Assembly (NCBI RefSeq): GCF_964355755.1
Contig: NC_092673.1
Span: 26,667,001-26,731,000, forward strand
DNA: 64,000 nucleotides
DNA from: Antedon mediterranea
Taxonomy: Eukaryota > Echinodermata > Crinoidea > Comatulida > Antedonidae
Reading direction: 5' to 3'
Shown piece after piece: positions 37,099 through 49,400 of this stretch (position 1 is the stretch's first letter; every line of letters starts with the position of its first letter). The translations under genes were made by a program, and so were the position numbers. Under the pieces are notes generated by a model. That model made no database searches. It was not told the origin of the DNA and saw nothing but the letters and a program-made list of their open reading frames with translations.

Positions 37099-37344
37099 CC
37101 TTTACAATGATATACTGTAATGAATGTATTTGATTACCTTTTCATCCAATGTATTCAATTTCACATGTTAAGCAGTATATTATTACATTACACAAGTAAT
37201 ATAACAAATTTACATACATATTTTTATACCTATTTTCATTTTATATACCTACTCCCCCGGGATCCATCACTGCATTAAGTTAATAAGTATTTCATGTGTA
37301 ATGATTAAAATTCAATACATTTAGTGTATATGCTTCACCATTAA

Positions 37345-37470
37345 GGCCAATTTACACAGACAAGCGGAAACGGTAAGCCGAAAATCGCGGAGCTTGTCCC
37401 AAGTAGAATATGTATCTATCCTGAGCAGAAACTCCCTGTTCACTCCATGTTGTGTAAATGGTGATAAGGA
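37345..37470. mobile_element. Possible short MITE
   Basis: AAGGCCAATTTACACAGACA at the left and TGTTGTGTAAATGGTGATAA at the right form a loose inverted pair (TTTACACA / TGTGTAAA). No other copy seen. Confidence 0.35.
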
Positions 37471-37763
37471 ATAACATAAGATTCCAAATTGTTATTACCT
37501 TTACCGCTAGTCTGTATTAATTGGCTTTACAAGGTCTAAAGGAACAGGAGTATGTGAACTACCATTAGTTATTTTAAGTTTTAGGATCATATATTCCATT
37601 TTGCGTCACTTGTCATAATCGCCAATAAATATACTTCAATTACTTTTAATAGCAAATAAACCAACATGAAATAGCACGTAACACAGCAGCAGGTAGAGAA
37701 ATTATTGAACCTATTGTTTAAATTTCTCATAATTATAGGCGTACATAAGAGAACCATGACAAT

Positions 37764-37860
37764 GTGTTGGTGTCTGGTTAGAACATCTGCATATAAAGCA
37801 GAATGTTAGAAGTTCAAATATCCGTTTAGATTGCTTTTTCTCATTATCGCAGATTTCCTC
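37764..37860 (+). mobile_element. Second tRNA-derived SINE family, copy 2
   Basis: GTGTCTGGTTAGAACATCTG and AGAAGTTCAAATATCC, then GCTTTTTCTCATTATCGCAG. It matches the 10826 copy in layout. Confidence 0.45.
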
Positions 37861-38907
37861 ATCTTTATCGATTCAAGATTATTTAATTAATAAAGTATAT
37901 AGTAAAGTATAATTTCTTCTAATATATATAATAATTAAATACTTACTACTATAATATCTATATAAATAATACAAATCAAAAGACCTAACAGAAAAATTTT
38001 TGCACAAAAAAAAAATAGAAATGTTTCAACAATGTTAGTGTTTTTATTGATGTCATTTGATGGACTTGTAGAAAGAAATATGATAGTATAAATGGTTATT
38101 CTATAGTAATATAAATACTTGCCTAATTTTGTTGTAATGTAGGAAAAAGTGTAAATTATCTATCATTATTTTGTTAGCGTCCGGTCACGTCCAGTCCAGT
38201 TGTATTTTGTTGTTTTGTCCTGCATATACTTGTTCCTCCAAGCTTTGACCTGGGATGTTTGTTATTATTTTTCTTGTTTTTCATATTTGAAATAAAGATG
38301 ATTTTATATAAGATAATAATTATAATTACACGATAAAATCATATTGTGTTCCCAAGCATACGTTGCTTTCATGGAATTAAGCGGTCCTGGACTCACGTTC
38401 CCAATAAATAAGATTCTGCGAACGTCCCTGATCTAATTTTAAGCGTTTCTTATTCATGTGTGTTAATACCCCGTGTTGTTGGTGAATGTGAGTCAATTTA
38501 TTTAATTAATTTGCAGTAATAACATCGTTGAGTGATTGTGGTAGTATTGGTGTTAAAAGAAAAACAATCTATTATAATACATTATAAAGTGTATATTGGT
38601 ATTCAATCTTCATCAACTATATTATTACATGAATTTAACTCTAAATTATTCACATTAATCACATACATTTTTTTCTTTTTACCTTGGGGTCTGTTTCTGC
38701 TGCATAGCACCAAATTATTACCGCTTATTTAAAAAATAGATTTAAAATATAATTTTTATGACTGCGTTTTCGGTGAACCGTTTAAATCAGTTGGTGATCG
38801 TCAAAAAATTTTGCTCTGGCGGTCAATTAAAACGTTACTACAGTGTAGTTAACACAAGGCCAGCTAAGTCAATCAAATAGCCGTTATTTTGTGTTGAAAC
38901 TAAAAGT

Positions 38908-39270
38908 TGCACAGCAATGGCCGAGCGGTTAAGACAGTGGAACCGTAATCCATAGCCATAACATCGGCAAGGGTTCGAGGCTCACTCGCTTCATGGTTCT
39001 GGTGGTACAACAAGTCTTCTCGGATAAGGACTAAAAACAGTAGGTCCAGTGTATGCATATTGCTCGTGTGCACTTTAAAAGAACCTAGTACATCTTTTGA
39101 GATGAGTAGGGGGTTACCCCGGTGTACTAGTTTACACACACACTGTCGTAGACAGATGTAATGGCGCCGTTGTTGGCTGCCGATGACACGATGTGACCCT
39201 TAGGGGAAAAGAATGTTGTTGAAAAGACGTGTAACATCTAAATCTACAGCGCTCTGATCTTCATCTTCAT
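38908..39270 (+). mobile_element. tRNA-derived SINE copy 2
   Basis: AATGGCCGAGCGGTTAAGAC head, GGGTTCGAGGC B box, and the same body as copy 1 (GTGCACTTTAAAAGAACC, GACACGATGTGACCCTTAGG). Confidence 0.8.
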
Positions 39271-39749
39271 AAAAATGTTTTTATTTGGGATTCTTTATTT
39301 GTCTCAAAAATGATAATGGATATATATATAAAAGTCTGTATAAAATCAAATATTATACAGTTGTATATTTAAACTGTTTTTTTCCACAATCTACATAATC
39401 TATAATTACATTTATAAAATAAAAACATAAAAGATAGTTTGCTTTAGTTAACCTTTCAAATTATAGGAAAAACTTTTGAAATGTATTTAATTAAATATTG
39501 CACAAAAATTATTGCCGATTTAAGTTTCTAGGAAAATGTCAACATCTATAAACACGACTACAAAGATAATTGTTATAACCTTTACATCATTCTGGGAATC
39601 CAATATTTAATCTTGTAAAGTATTTTATCCAATGATATTTATTGTCTCAACCTTAATGGTACAGGAACGTGAAAACGTAAATTGTCAATTACATTGTAAA
39701 ACAAGATTACAAAAGCTGTCTTTAAAGTATTTCATGTTTTGTTTGTTGG

Positions 39750-40400
39750 AAAAAGAGATTCAAGGTAAAGTGGTTAGAGGGAAATGGAAAAAAAGGTGTA
39801 GGGGGAGGAGGGAGGAGAGAGGAGAGATTAAAGAGTTGGTATGAGGGGATTAAAGGGAATTTAGAGGTGATTTAAGAAATAAATCCAGAGAAGATTAGGG
39901 ACCTTAGAGATTATTTAAGGTAACCCAGGGATGATTCAATGTAATGCAGTGGGGATAAGGGAAATAGATGTAAGGGGAGAAGGAGATTAAAGAGTGTGTC
40001 TGGGGGGATTTAAAGGGAATTTAGAGGGTGTGCCAGAGGGGATTCAAAGTAATTTAGAGGTTATTCAAGGTAACCCATAGGGGATTTAAGGGAATTTAGA
40101 TGATAATTATTTAAGAAATAACTTGGATGTTTAAGGGAAATTGAAGATGGTCCAGTGGGAAGTAGGAGGAGAAACAAAAGTGTGCCAGAGGGGATTCAAG
40201 GTAATTTAGAAGTTATTTAAAGAACCCATAGGGGATTTAAGGAAACCCAGAGGAGTTTTACAGTGTACAAAAGAGGATTTAAAGGAATTTAGAGGTGATT
40301 TAAGAAATAAATCCAGAGAGGATATTAAGGAACCTTAGAGATTATTTAAGGTAACCCAGAGAGGATTCAATGTTAACTAGAGGGGATTTAAGGGGGACCA
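39750..40400 (+). repeat. Purine-rich degenerate tandem repeat
   Basis: Repeated pieces such as GAGGGGATTTAAGGGAATTT, AGAGGTGATTTAAG and GGTAACCCAGAG, with irregular spacing. Strong strand asymmetry (A+G rich on plus). Non-coding as far as I can see. Confidence 0.75.
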
Positions 40401-41840
40401 ATGAGTGGACACTGATGAATCAAGTGTTAATCCAGTTAAAACAGTGTATAAATAGTGTATTTTTAAATACTGTATATATGGCCTCATTTTCAATTATAGA
40501 TCTGCTTCTCCTACTCTTGTACAATAAATGATGCATAATATAACGCTACTATAGTATAGGCTTTATCAAAGCTTAAGAATGATTGTAATGTCCACTGTAA
40601 ATTGCTTGAATAAATCAATAAAAACTAGAAAATTTGTAATTTATAATCTGCTAAATATATTTTATCATCGTTAATCCAAAGGTATTTTATTATATTATAT
40701 ATTTATTTCAACTGTGCAATATAAAACATATATTTCATATAAACATAATTTATTATTAGTACATTAGCGCGGAGTTTTTTTTTCTTGCTTGTCGCGGTGT
40801 TCAAAATCATCGTAAAGGGAGCATAGCATTATCATTTTTAATGGTTTATTACCTGTATCCTAAACCCTTACAATGTCATTTTAATGCAATGATATATTAA
40901 AAGGCAAACTCGTAATTGTTGAATATAAATGAAATGAAATATAATTTATTAATAAAAATGTAGCTTTTAAAAATAATATTTTCTTAAATATATTTGACGT
41001 TATGATATGGAATTCCATTTATTTAATTTTCTATGCTTTATAATTTTATCAAATTTTTATCTTATATATTAAAATAAAAATGTAGTTTAAAATTTGTATT
41101 TTCTTTTTTTAATGTTATGTTTTGGAATTCCACTTATTCAATACTTTAGTACCACAATTTATCAATCATTTTGACAGTTTGTGACAATGTACAGTAGTAA
41201 AATATCGTAAACTATGATTAAATGAATTTTTTTTAAATAAATAAAACATATTTTTCTAGAAATTTACAGTAAACTTTATCATAAACCATCCTCAAAATAC
41301 CTTTATAGAATTTATATACATTTATAGCATAATACCACTACACAATAAATATTATTAAATAAAAATTATTGATTAATATTCAAGTTGTTATGAATGAAAA
41401 TGTTAATAAAATGAATAAAAAACAAATACGTATCTATAGTAACATTCCAAATAACAATGAGCATTATTTATTAAGAAAAATTGAAAACAAAAATTATGAA
41501 AATTCAGTAAAAAAGTAGTAGTAGTATTTCACATAAAGTACGATAAAATTTGTATCCAATTTTGTTGCGGTGAAATTCCAAGTTTATTCAGAAACTAAAC
41601 ACAATTTAATTACATTTACATATAAACAAAATAATCGAACAGTAGACCTATGCTTTATATGCAAGACATTTGTGATATGATATCACAAAAAGCCTAAAAT
41701 AATTAATGTATACCTTTCTAAAACACCACGCTATCTATCTCTTTCTGACACGTATTATTGTTTAGGTAAATTGTAACCCGTTAAGCCCCCTGTCAGAGAA
41801 ATAAGAAGGGCATCCTGTCTCCAGGGACCTCCACCAGTCA
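40400..41840. other. AT-rich stretch without features
   Basis: Extremely AT-rich sequence with poly-A and poly-T tracts. No exon or repeat family recognised. Presumably intron 2 of the GABA-B-like gene if the 5' exons are right. Confidence 0.45.
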
Positions 41841-41851
41841 AGTGTACTCAC

Positions 41852-41895
41852 CATAGGCTAGAGAAATATGAACCTTCTTAAACACACTGGTTCCC
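41852..41895 (-). other. Candidate 5'UTR exon of the GABA-B-like gene
   Basis: A 44-nt segment between acceptor gtcgatgcag and a consensus donor gtgagt, in less AT-rich sequence. It has no coding potential. It lies upstream of, and on the same strand as, the 34 kb exon. Inferred from splice signals only. Confidence 0.3.
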
Positions 41896-41949
41896 CTGCA
41901 TCGACAGCAGATGTATGATCAAAATAAAGACGCATTCGACAAACTTAAA

Positions 41950-41975
41950 CATATATATATATATATATATATATA
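41950..41975. repeat. (AT)n microsatellite
   Basis: Perfect AT run between the two candidate GABA-B-like 5' exons. Confidence 0.9.
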
Positions 41976-42021
41976 CAGTATATATAGATGATGTATAATT
42001 AGATAAAAATACGATACTCAC

Positions 42022-42190
42022 CACAGTCAATGCTTAAATTAGTATTACTGAGAATTTAGCACCAGACGACGTTGGCACGCGCCGACTTAGCAATGAATTA
42101 ACATCAGACAGCAACGGTATAGGATGAAGCTACTAGTGTTGGGAAAACTGTCAGCAGGCTATCTATCTCTGGTCTGATCAACCTCGCTAC
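42022..42190 (-). other. Candidate first exon and promoter area of the GABA-B-like gene
   Basis: A GC-richer island in AT-rich DNA ending in a consensus donor (gtgagt at 42021-42016). The 5' limit is arbitrary. It would place the transcription start just downstream of the 27-bp minisatellite. Inference. Confidence 0.3.
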
Positions 42191-42589
42191 AAATTCACTT
42201 AACATGCATGGGCTTAAAATACTACATAGATTCATGTGTAGATATGTGTTTGCATGTTGTCAGTCACAAAATCATCAGAGCGTATCAGATGTAAGCGATA
42301 TAAATCAATTTATAATATACTGTTTGATTTAGCGTGAATAATAATGATGTTAATTTTAACTATAGAGGGCGACACTATCCTCATCTTTTTAGGAGTTGAA
42401 ACTCCTCCTCATATCATCATCACCATTTATCAAACATCCATCCAAGATATTATAACAAAAACTGTAGGTTGATGACAATTAAGACTTATGATGATAATTA
42501 TTTAGAATTGTTATAATAATTATTGACGATTAATGTAGACAAGATGAAGGAAGAACAACAATGAGAATAATTATGAAAACAATACAGTA

Positions 42590-44400
42590 ATAAAGTACTG
42601 AACAGTAGGCATACTGAACAGTAGGCATAGAGGAAAAGTACTGAACAGTAGGCATACAGTAAAAATACTGAACAGTAGGCATAGAGATAAAGTACTGAAC
42701 AGTAGCCATAGAGGAAAAGTACTGAACAGTAGGCATAGAGGAAAAGTACTGAACAGTAGGCATACAGTAAAAATACTGAACAGTAGGCATACAGTAAAAA
42801 TACTGAACAGTAGGCATACAGTAAAAGTACTGAACAGTAGGCATACAGTAAAAATACTGAACAGTAGGCATACAGTAAAAGTACTGAACAGTAGGCATAC
42901 AGTAAAAATACTGAACAGTAGGCATACAGTAAACTAAAAGTACTGAACAGTAGGCATAGAGTAAAAGTACTGAACAGTAGCCATAGAGGAAAAGTACTGC
43001 ACGGTAGGCATAGAGTAAAAGTACTGAACAGTAGGCATACAGTAAAAGTACTGAACAGTAGGCATAGAGGAAAAGTACTGCACGGTAGGCATAGAGTAAA
43101 AGTACTGAACAGTAGGCATACAGTAAAAGTACTGAACAGTAGGCATAGAGTAAAAGTACTGAACAGTAGGCATACAGTAAAAGTACTGAACAGTAGGCAT
43201 AGAGTAAAAGTACTGAACAGTAGGCATACAGTAAAAGTACTGAACAGTAGGCATAGAGTAAAAGTACTGAACAGTAGGCATAGAGTAAAAGTACTGAACA
43301 GTAGGCATACAGTAAAAGTACTGACAGTAGGCATAGAGTAAAAGTACTGAACAGTAGGCATAGAGGAAAAGTACTGAACAGTAGGCATAGAGTAAAAGTA
43401 CTGAACAGTAGGCACAGAGTAAAAGTACTGAACAGTAGGCATAGAGGAAAAGTACTGAACAGTAGGCATAGAGGAAGAGTACTGAACAGTAGGCATAGAG
43501 GAAAAGTACTGAACAGTAGGCATAGAGGAAAAGTACTGCACGGTAGGCATAGAGGAAAAGTACTGCACGGTAGGCATAGAGTAAAAGTACTGAACAGTAG
43601 GCATAGAGGAAAAGTACTGAACAGTTATAGGCATAGAGGAAAAGTACTGAACAGTAGGCATAGAGGAAGAGTACTGAACAGTAGGCATAGAGGAAAAGTA
43701 CTGAACAGTAGGCATAGAGGAAAAGTACTGAACAGTAGGCATAGAGGAAAAGTACTGAACAGTAGGCATAGAGGAAAAGTACTGCACGGTAGGCATAGAG
43801 GAAGAGTACTGAACAGTAGGCATAGAGGAAAAGTACTGAACAGTAGGCATAGAGGAAAAGTACTGAACAGTAGGTATAGAGGAAAAGTACTGAACAGTAG
43901 GCATAGAGGAAAAGTACTGCACGGTAGGCATAGAGGAAAAGTACTGAACAGTAGGCATAGAGGAAAAGTACTGAACAGTAGGCATAGAGGAAGAGTACTG
44001 AACAGTAGGCATAGAGGAAAAGTACTGAACAGTAGGCATAGAGGAAAAGTACTGAACAGTAGGCATAGAGGAAAAGTACTGCACGGTAGGCATAGAGGAA
44101 AAGTACTGCACGGTAGGCATAGAAGAAAAGTACTGAACAGTAGGCATAGAGGAAAAGTACTGCACGGTAGGCATAGAGGAAAAGTACTGCACGGTAGGCA
44201 TAGAGGAAAAGTACTGAACAGTAGGCATAGAGGAAAAGTACTGCACGGTAGGCATAGAGTAAAAGTACTGAACAGTAGGCATAGAGGAAAAGTACTGAAC
44301 AGTAGGCATAGAGGAAAAGTACTGAACAGTAGGCATAGAGGAAGAGTACTGAACAGTAGGCATAGAGGAAAAGTACTGGACGGTAGGCATAGAGTAAAAT
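42590..44400. repeat. 27-bp minisatellite array (about 65 units)
   Basis: The unit is approximately AGTACTGAACAGTAGGCATA plus GAGGAAA, and each copy carries an AGTACT palindrome. Variants differ at two places: GAACAGT versus GCACGGT, and GAGG, GAGT or CAGT before AAAA. The unit has no stop in some minus-strand frames, which produces long meaningless ORFs. It lies between the GPCPD1-like 3' end and the presumed GABA-B-like promoter. Confidence 0.95.
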
Positions 44401-44880
44401 TACTGGACGGTAGGCATCGAGTAAAAGTACTGCACGATTAAGCATACTGTAAAAGTACTGCACAATTAAGCATTCAGTAAAAGTACTGCACGATTAAGCA
44501 TACTGTAAAAGTAAGTACTGCACGGTTAGGCAAACAGTAAAAGTACTGCACGATTAAGCATACTGTAAAAGTAGGTACTGCACGGTTAGGCATACAGTAA
44601 AAGTACTGCATGATTAAGCATACAGTAAAAGTACTGCACGATTAAACATACAATAAAAGTACTGCTTGATTAAACATACAATAAAAGTACTGCTTGATTA
44701 AGCATACAGTAAAGTACTGCACGATTAAGCATACAGTAAAAGTACTGCACGATTAGGCATACAGTAAAAGTACTGCACAATTAAGCATACAGTAAAAGTA
44801 CTGCACGATTAAGCATACAGTATAAGTACTGCACAATTAAGCATACAGTAAAAGTACTGCACAATTAAGCATACTGTAAA
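44400..44880. repeat. 28-bp variant minisatellite continuing the 27-bp array
   Basis: About 17 units built on AGTACTGCACGATTAAGCAT plus ACAGTAAA. One extra base and the GATTAAGC core mark a distinct sub-family directly abutting the 27-bp units. Confidence 0.9.
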
Positions 44881-45589
44881 GTTGATGGAAGTGATGATAA
44901 TTACAGTGAGTGGTTAGTGCATTTTATTTTCTTTTTTTGGTTGGGATTTTTATTAAGATTTGTAGTTTCTATTCATTTTTGAAGAAATTGTAGATATTTC
45001 CACTTTCAAAGCAACAATCAGCACTGTAATTTCATATTTTTTACTATAATTTATATGAAATGAGATCAGACTACAATTTTTACTCACAATCATTATTTTA
45101 TGTCATTAACACTTTGGAAACAATAAAATATCAATTTATAAAAATTACATAAATGTTGTAAAGATACATAAAAAATGAAATAAATCATTTACTGTGAAAT
45201 AAAATAACTTTTTGAAAATAGAAACATCAAATATGCTTATCACAAATGCATTTGTAGTTAAAATATAGAACAAATATATTACATTTATATTTTACAAACT
45301 TTTTGTCTCCTGTTTTTTTAATGTATTTTGCTATGCAGCTGTTTTTTGGCTGATTGTATATAATGGCTTATAGTAGTTTTAAAATGGATGCGAGTCCAAA
45401 ATAAAAACTAAATTGATTTAGGACAATCTTATGTGGGTAAAAAAAAGTTTAACCAGAAACAACAAATTTAGCAAACTAAAGAGAAGATTTTTCTTTATTG
45501 CAATAAGAGGCAAACATTTTTTTTCAATTTTAATTCTGAAATGTAATAATATCAAGTATTACAAATACAATTCAAACCTGCACACACAA

Positions 45590-46020
45590 GTATATTTAAT
45601 AAAATATTAAATCTATTATTATATTAAATCTAATTTGATTGAAAATTAACAAATTATAAACAACTATACTATTAAATATATTATATATTCCTAATATCAA
45701 CTAGTCAATGTAAATATCTAATTTATCAGTATCTTTATATATTTTTAATATTGAGTAAATTTAATAATATATTAAATTTATTATATTAAATATAATTCAT
45801 ATTCAAATTATAAAAAACTATTAAAAATATTATATCTTCTTAAAATTGTGAACCAATCAACATAAACATCTTATTTATCACTATATCTTGAAAATATTAT
45901 AATATTATTATCTATTATATATTAATATTTTAATTAATATTTGATTGAAAATAAAATAACATTTCTAAATATATTATATATTACTACTACTGTATTATTT
46001 TACTTCTAATTACAACTAAT
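45590..46020. repeat. Very AT-rich degenerate tandem repeat
   Basis: About three blocks of roughly 150 bp, each with TATTAAAT.TATTATAT runs followed by a CAA(C/T)..TAA(A)CATCT.ATTTATCA-type stretch (near 45700 and 45860). Almost no G or C. Confidence 0.55.
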
Positions 46021-46254
46021 ACTATTCCTGAAAAATGAATAATATTTCATTTATTGAAATGAACTTAAACTCTCAACAACAAAATTGTTAACAATGCTGA
46101 TTAATAAATACAGTTAATTAAGTATATTAATTTCAATTTGATGGCAGTGAAGTTAATTGTGAATTTTTATTATAAGGTGATAATATTACATAATGTGCAG
46201 GTTATTCAGCATATTACTCTATCACCAAACAAACTGCCATAACATCACTAGGTA

Positions 46255-46297
46255 CCACCACCACCACCACCACCACCACCACCACCACCACCACCAC
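46255..46297 (+). repeat. (CCA)n microsatellite
   Basis: About 14 perfect CCA units. It lies downstream of the GPCPD1-like polyadenylation signal. Confidence 0.95.
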
Positions 46298-46396
46298 ACA
46301 CTCACAGCGGAATCTCATCAACGTGCCACCCTATCAGCACACCACACCACCCCAACACACAGCATCATTTGCACTTACAAACATTTTTTATCTGGC

Positions 46397-46402
46397 TTTA
46401 TT
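46397..46402 (-). promoter_or_regulatory. Polyadenylation signal of GPCPD1-like gene
   Basis: Canonical AATAAA on the minus strand 45 nt past the proposed TGA. It supports the last-exon call. Confidence 0.5.
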
Positions 46403-46446
46403 AAATCTTAAAAATGTAACCTGTGACCAATGTATACAGTCAGTCA

Positions 46447-46474
46447 TCAAGTCAACTGTGGAAGAGTTGTTACA
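46447..46474 (-). CDS. GPCPD1: Probable last GPCPD1-like exon (28 nt)
   Basis: A strong acceptor (tttctttacag) is followed, in the phase left by the previous exon, by a split Asp codon then VTTLPQLT and TGA. The joined end GILTDDVTTLPQLT resembles the usual short C-terminus of GDPD enzymes. AATAAA follows 45 nt after the stop. Some vertebrate proteins carry about 60 extra residues here; none are seen. Confidence 0.65.
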
Positions 46475-49400
46475 CTGTAAAGAAACAACAATAAAACATA
46501 ATTATTACATTATAAGTACTTCTTTGACACAAAACAAATATGGTAGTGATATGACATCATCATGTCCATATATGGGCACATCACATTTTTTTTACATAAA
46601 GTTTGATATAGTGTAGACAGAGCTTTAATATATCTTAGTGTTATAGCTCTAAAAAAAATCAATCAACTTATATCCCTTATATAATAATGGTACAACCCGC
46701 TATTAAAAAATATCTTAGTTTTCTAGATTTATAAAAACCATCAACTTTAATATAGCCCTCATATAATAATGGTACAACCCACTAGACACCTCTGATCTTA
46801 ACTTACTCATCTGTGAGGATGCCTTCAACCCCTTTGCTCATCATATCTTGAACAATGACAGGGTTTTTGTTGTCTTCTCCCCATAGAAAGAGGTGAATAT
46901 TAGATTTACTCAACAATGGTATAACAGAATCATCATTTCTGTAGTCATCCACATGTCCAACCATACCCTATGAACAAAATATTTAAATTAGATAATTTGC
47001 ATGTCACAAAAAATGTATAAGAGAAATACACAATAATTTACATGTTTAAATGTTTTTAAACTTACAGCAAGTTGTTCTCCCTTGATCCAATACATTGCTG
47101 ACTGCACGGTAGTTATACGAGGGTCTGAGTACGCAATATACTTTTCTGTTGGACCACAGTGTATCAACATGACAGGGAAGCGGTTCTGTTTCAGACGCAA
47201 CCTAAAGTTTATAACAATACGTTTTTTAATAATAATTTCATTCTTAATAGACATTTCAGTAAATTAATGTTTGTGTGCTATTTTTCAATTGTGTTGATAG
47301 TGATATGGAAAATATTTCTGAAATAAAAAATAAAAAAAAAACAAAATAAAGTTAATTGATATTGTACTGTACTCACAGAGCGCAGACGTCAGTATCAAAA
47401 CTGGATATGACAATCTTTCGGTTCTGAGCATGCTCAATGAGTACTTGTAATGTATTGTCAACAAGGTCAGACATGTCAGTCGCATAATCTGGACATTCAC
47501 TTATTCCATTCTGTACAAATTGTAATAACAAAATAATGAGTAAATAAAAAGGCTATTTGAATAGGACTCCATAATGTTATACATTACAGTATGCAAAAAA
47601 AGAAAAGGGGTGCAGAGAGTCTACTTAAGTAACTTAATTAGTAAGAACAAAGAACTTATAACACAAGAATCTCCTGTTCGTCTAAAGCTATACCCAGTTT
47701 GACCTTTTAACCCTGTATTTCCGATACTGTGTTTTGAATGCAAATTGAAGAACAGGAGATTCTTGTGTTATAAGTTCTTTGGTAAGAATATTTAATAGTT
47801 ATGTGTGTGTGTGTGTGTGTCTGTCAAGCCAGTAAAGACAAGTTCAAAGGCCCAGTAGGAAAAGTGATGACATGCTATCTAACAAAAACAGATTTTTGCC
47901 CCTTTTGTAGAAAGAAGTTCCTTTTTTTGAAAAAAAAGTAAGAATCCTGGCGATGTGCTTGTGTGTGGTTGGGGTCTTTTTTTGGGTGGGGGTGGGGGTG
48001 AGGATCTCTTACCACTTGTTCCATTGGATATTTGATCTCAACATTAAATGCAAGGTGAATTGGCGTCTCATTCAGAACTTTGGCGAGTGGTGGAAACAAT
48101 CTATCGTCATTTTTCAAATCTGTAGACAAGATTATTATCATCACTATTACAAAACTCCCAAAAAATATGGAATTATATTCACTCAAATTAACCAAATTTA
48201 TTAATTAATATTGTAGAAATATTACCTGCGTTTACTGGTGTATGTGTTGTCTGAAATTTAAAAAAAATACATTGGTTACACAACAGAACTGTATGACCAA
48301 TCAAATAAGATGGATGAATAGGTAAATGTGGAGGAATAACCTGTGACCTGCAGCGTACTGGGCTGGAGTGCGCACAACACATACCACAACTTCTACTCCC
48401 CTAGGGTCCCTTCGTGTCGAATGCTGCCACCAAATGGCACCCGGTCGCCTATTAACCACGACAGGGGCTGATTGGACGAATACACAGGGGTAATCCCTAC
48501 TCTTTCGAAATGTGCACTGGGTTTTTTAAAGTGCACACGAGCCAGATGTGTAAACTAGACCTCCAGTTTTAAGTCCTTATCTGAGAAGACTTGTTCTACC
48601 ACCAGAACAATGGTGGTGTCTTAAACCTGTGACAATTGTATTACAATGGTTTGCGGCATGCCTGCCTTAACCGCTCAGCCACTCGACTCAACATAAAGTA
48701 TGGATAGATGAATATGGTTCCCACTTTTGAGAGTATTGTATTCAACTACATTTCCTCCTAGTTCTCCTAGTACGTACCTGTACTTGTTGCAGTTGGTCAC
48801 ATGTTAAATCTGACAATAGTATCTTATGTTCAAAGTGTTTATCTGGGTCATCAGCCTACAAAACATAGAAGCGTAAACAAAAAAAAGCTAAACTACATAC
48901 ATACTTTCTATCTCATAATTTGTGAAACTTATTTATGTATGTATACAATAAAATTATTAATATTAAAAAGCGTTTGTAAGCACAAACAAATATCTGTTTC
49001 AAGACAGTGTATACATTGAGGCACGAAAACAAAATAAGCCTCTTGGCCATAACAAAATTGTTTACAAAGATATCATACCTTCTGTAAACGTACAGGCACA
49101 TCATAATCATGGTACACTATCGGTATGCGATCTTTGCAGATGTGGACGTCAAATTCTACCATATGAGCACCCTACAAAAATAATTAGGAAGTGCCACTAT
49201 AGTAGAATCTATCCCTTATGGCACTCTATTCAGAAGACACTACTATTAAGGGGACAGTATCCTGTTTGGTCTTTCCGTGCTATTTATATGTTTGTTCTGC
49301 ATTTTGCAGAAATGTTAATTTTTTTAAATGGGAGTGGGGAGAATAGGGAGCACCCCTAGGGGGACACTCTGTTGGGTCTCAGGGATGTCCTTTCTTATTC

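Noticed and set aside
36606-39000. Possible functional tRNA genes
   Set aside because: A and B boxes are present, but stems do not pair properly, and the copies are embedded in long shared SINE bodies.
42498-44463. Long minus-strand ORFs of 630, 509 and 131 codons with 9-residue repeats
   Set aside because: They are translations of the 27-bp minisatellite, open in more than one frame, with no splice or start context. Not genes.
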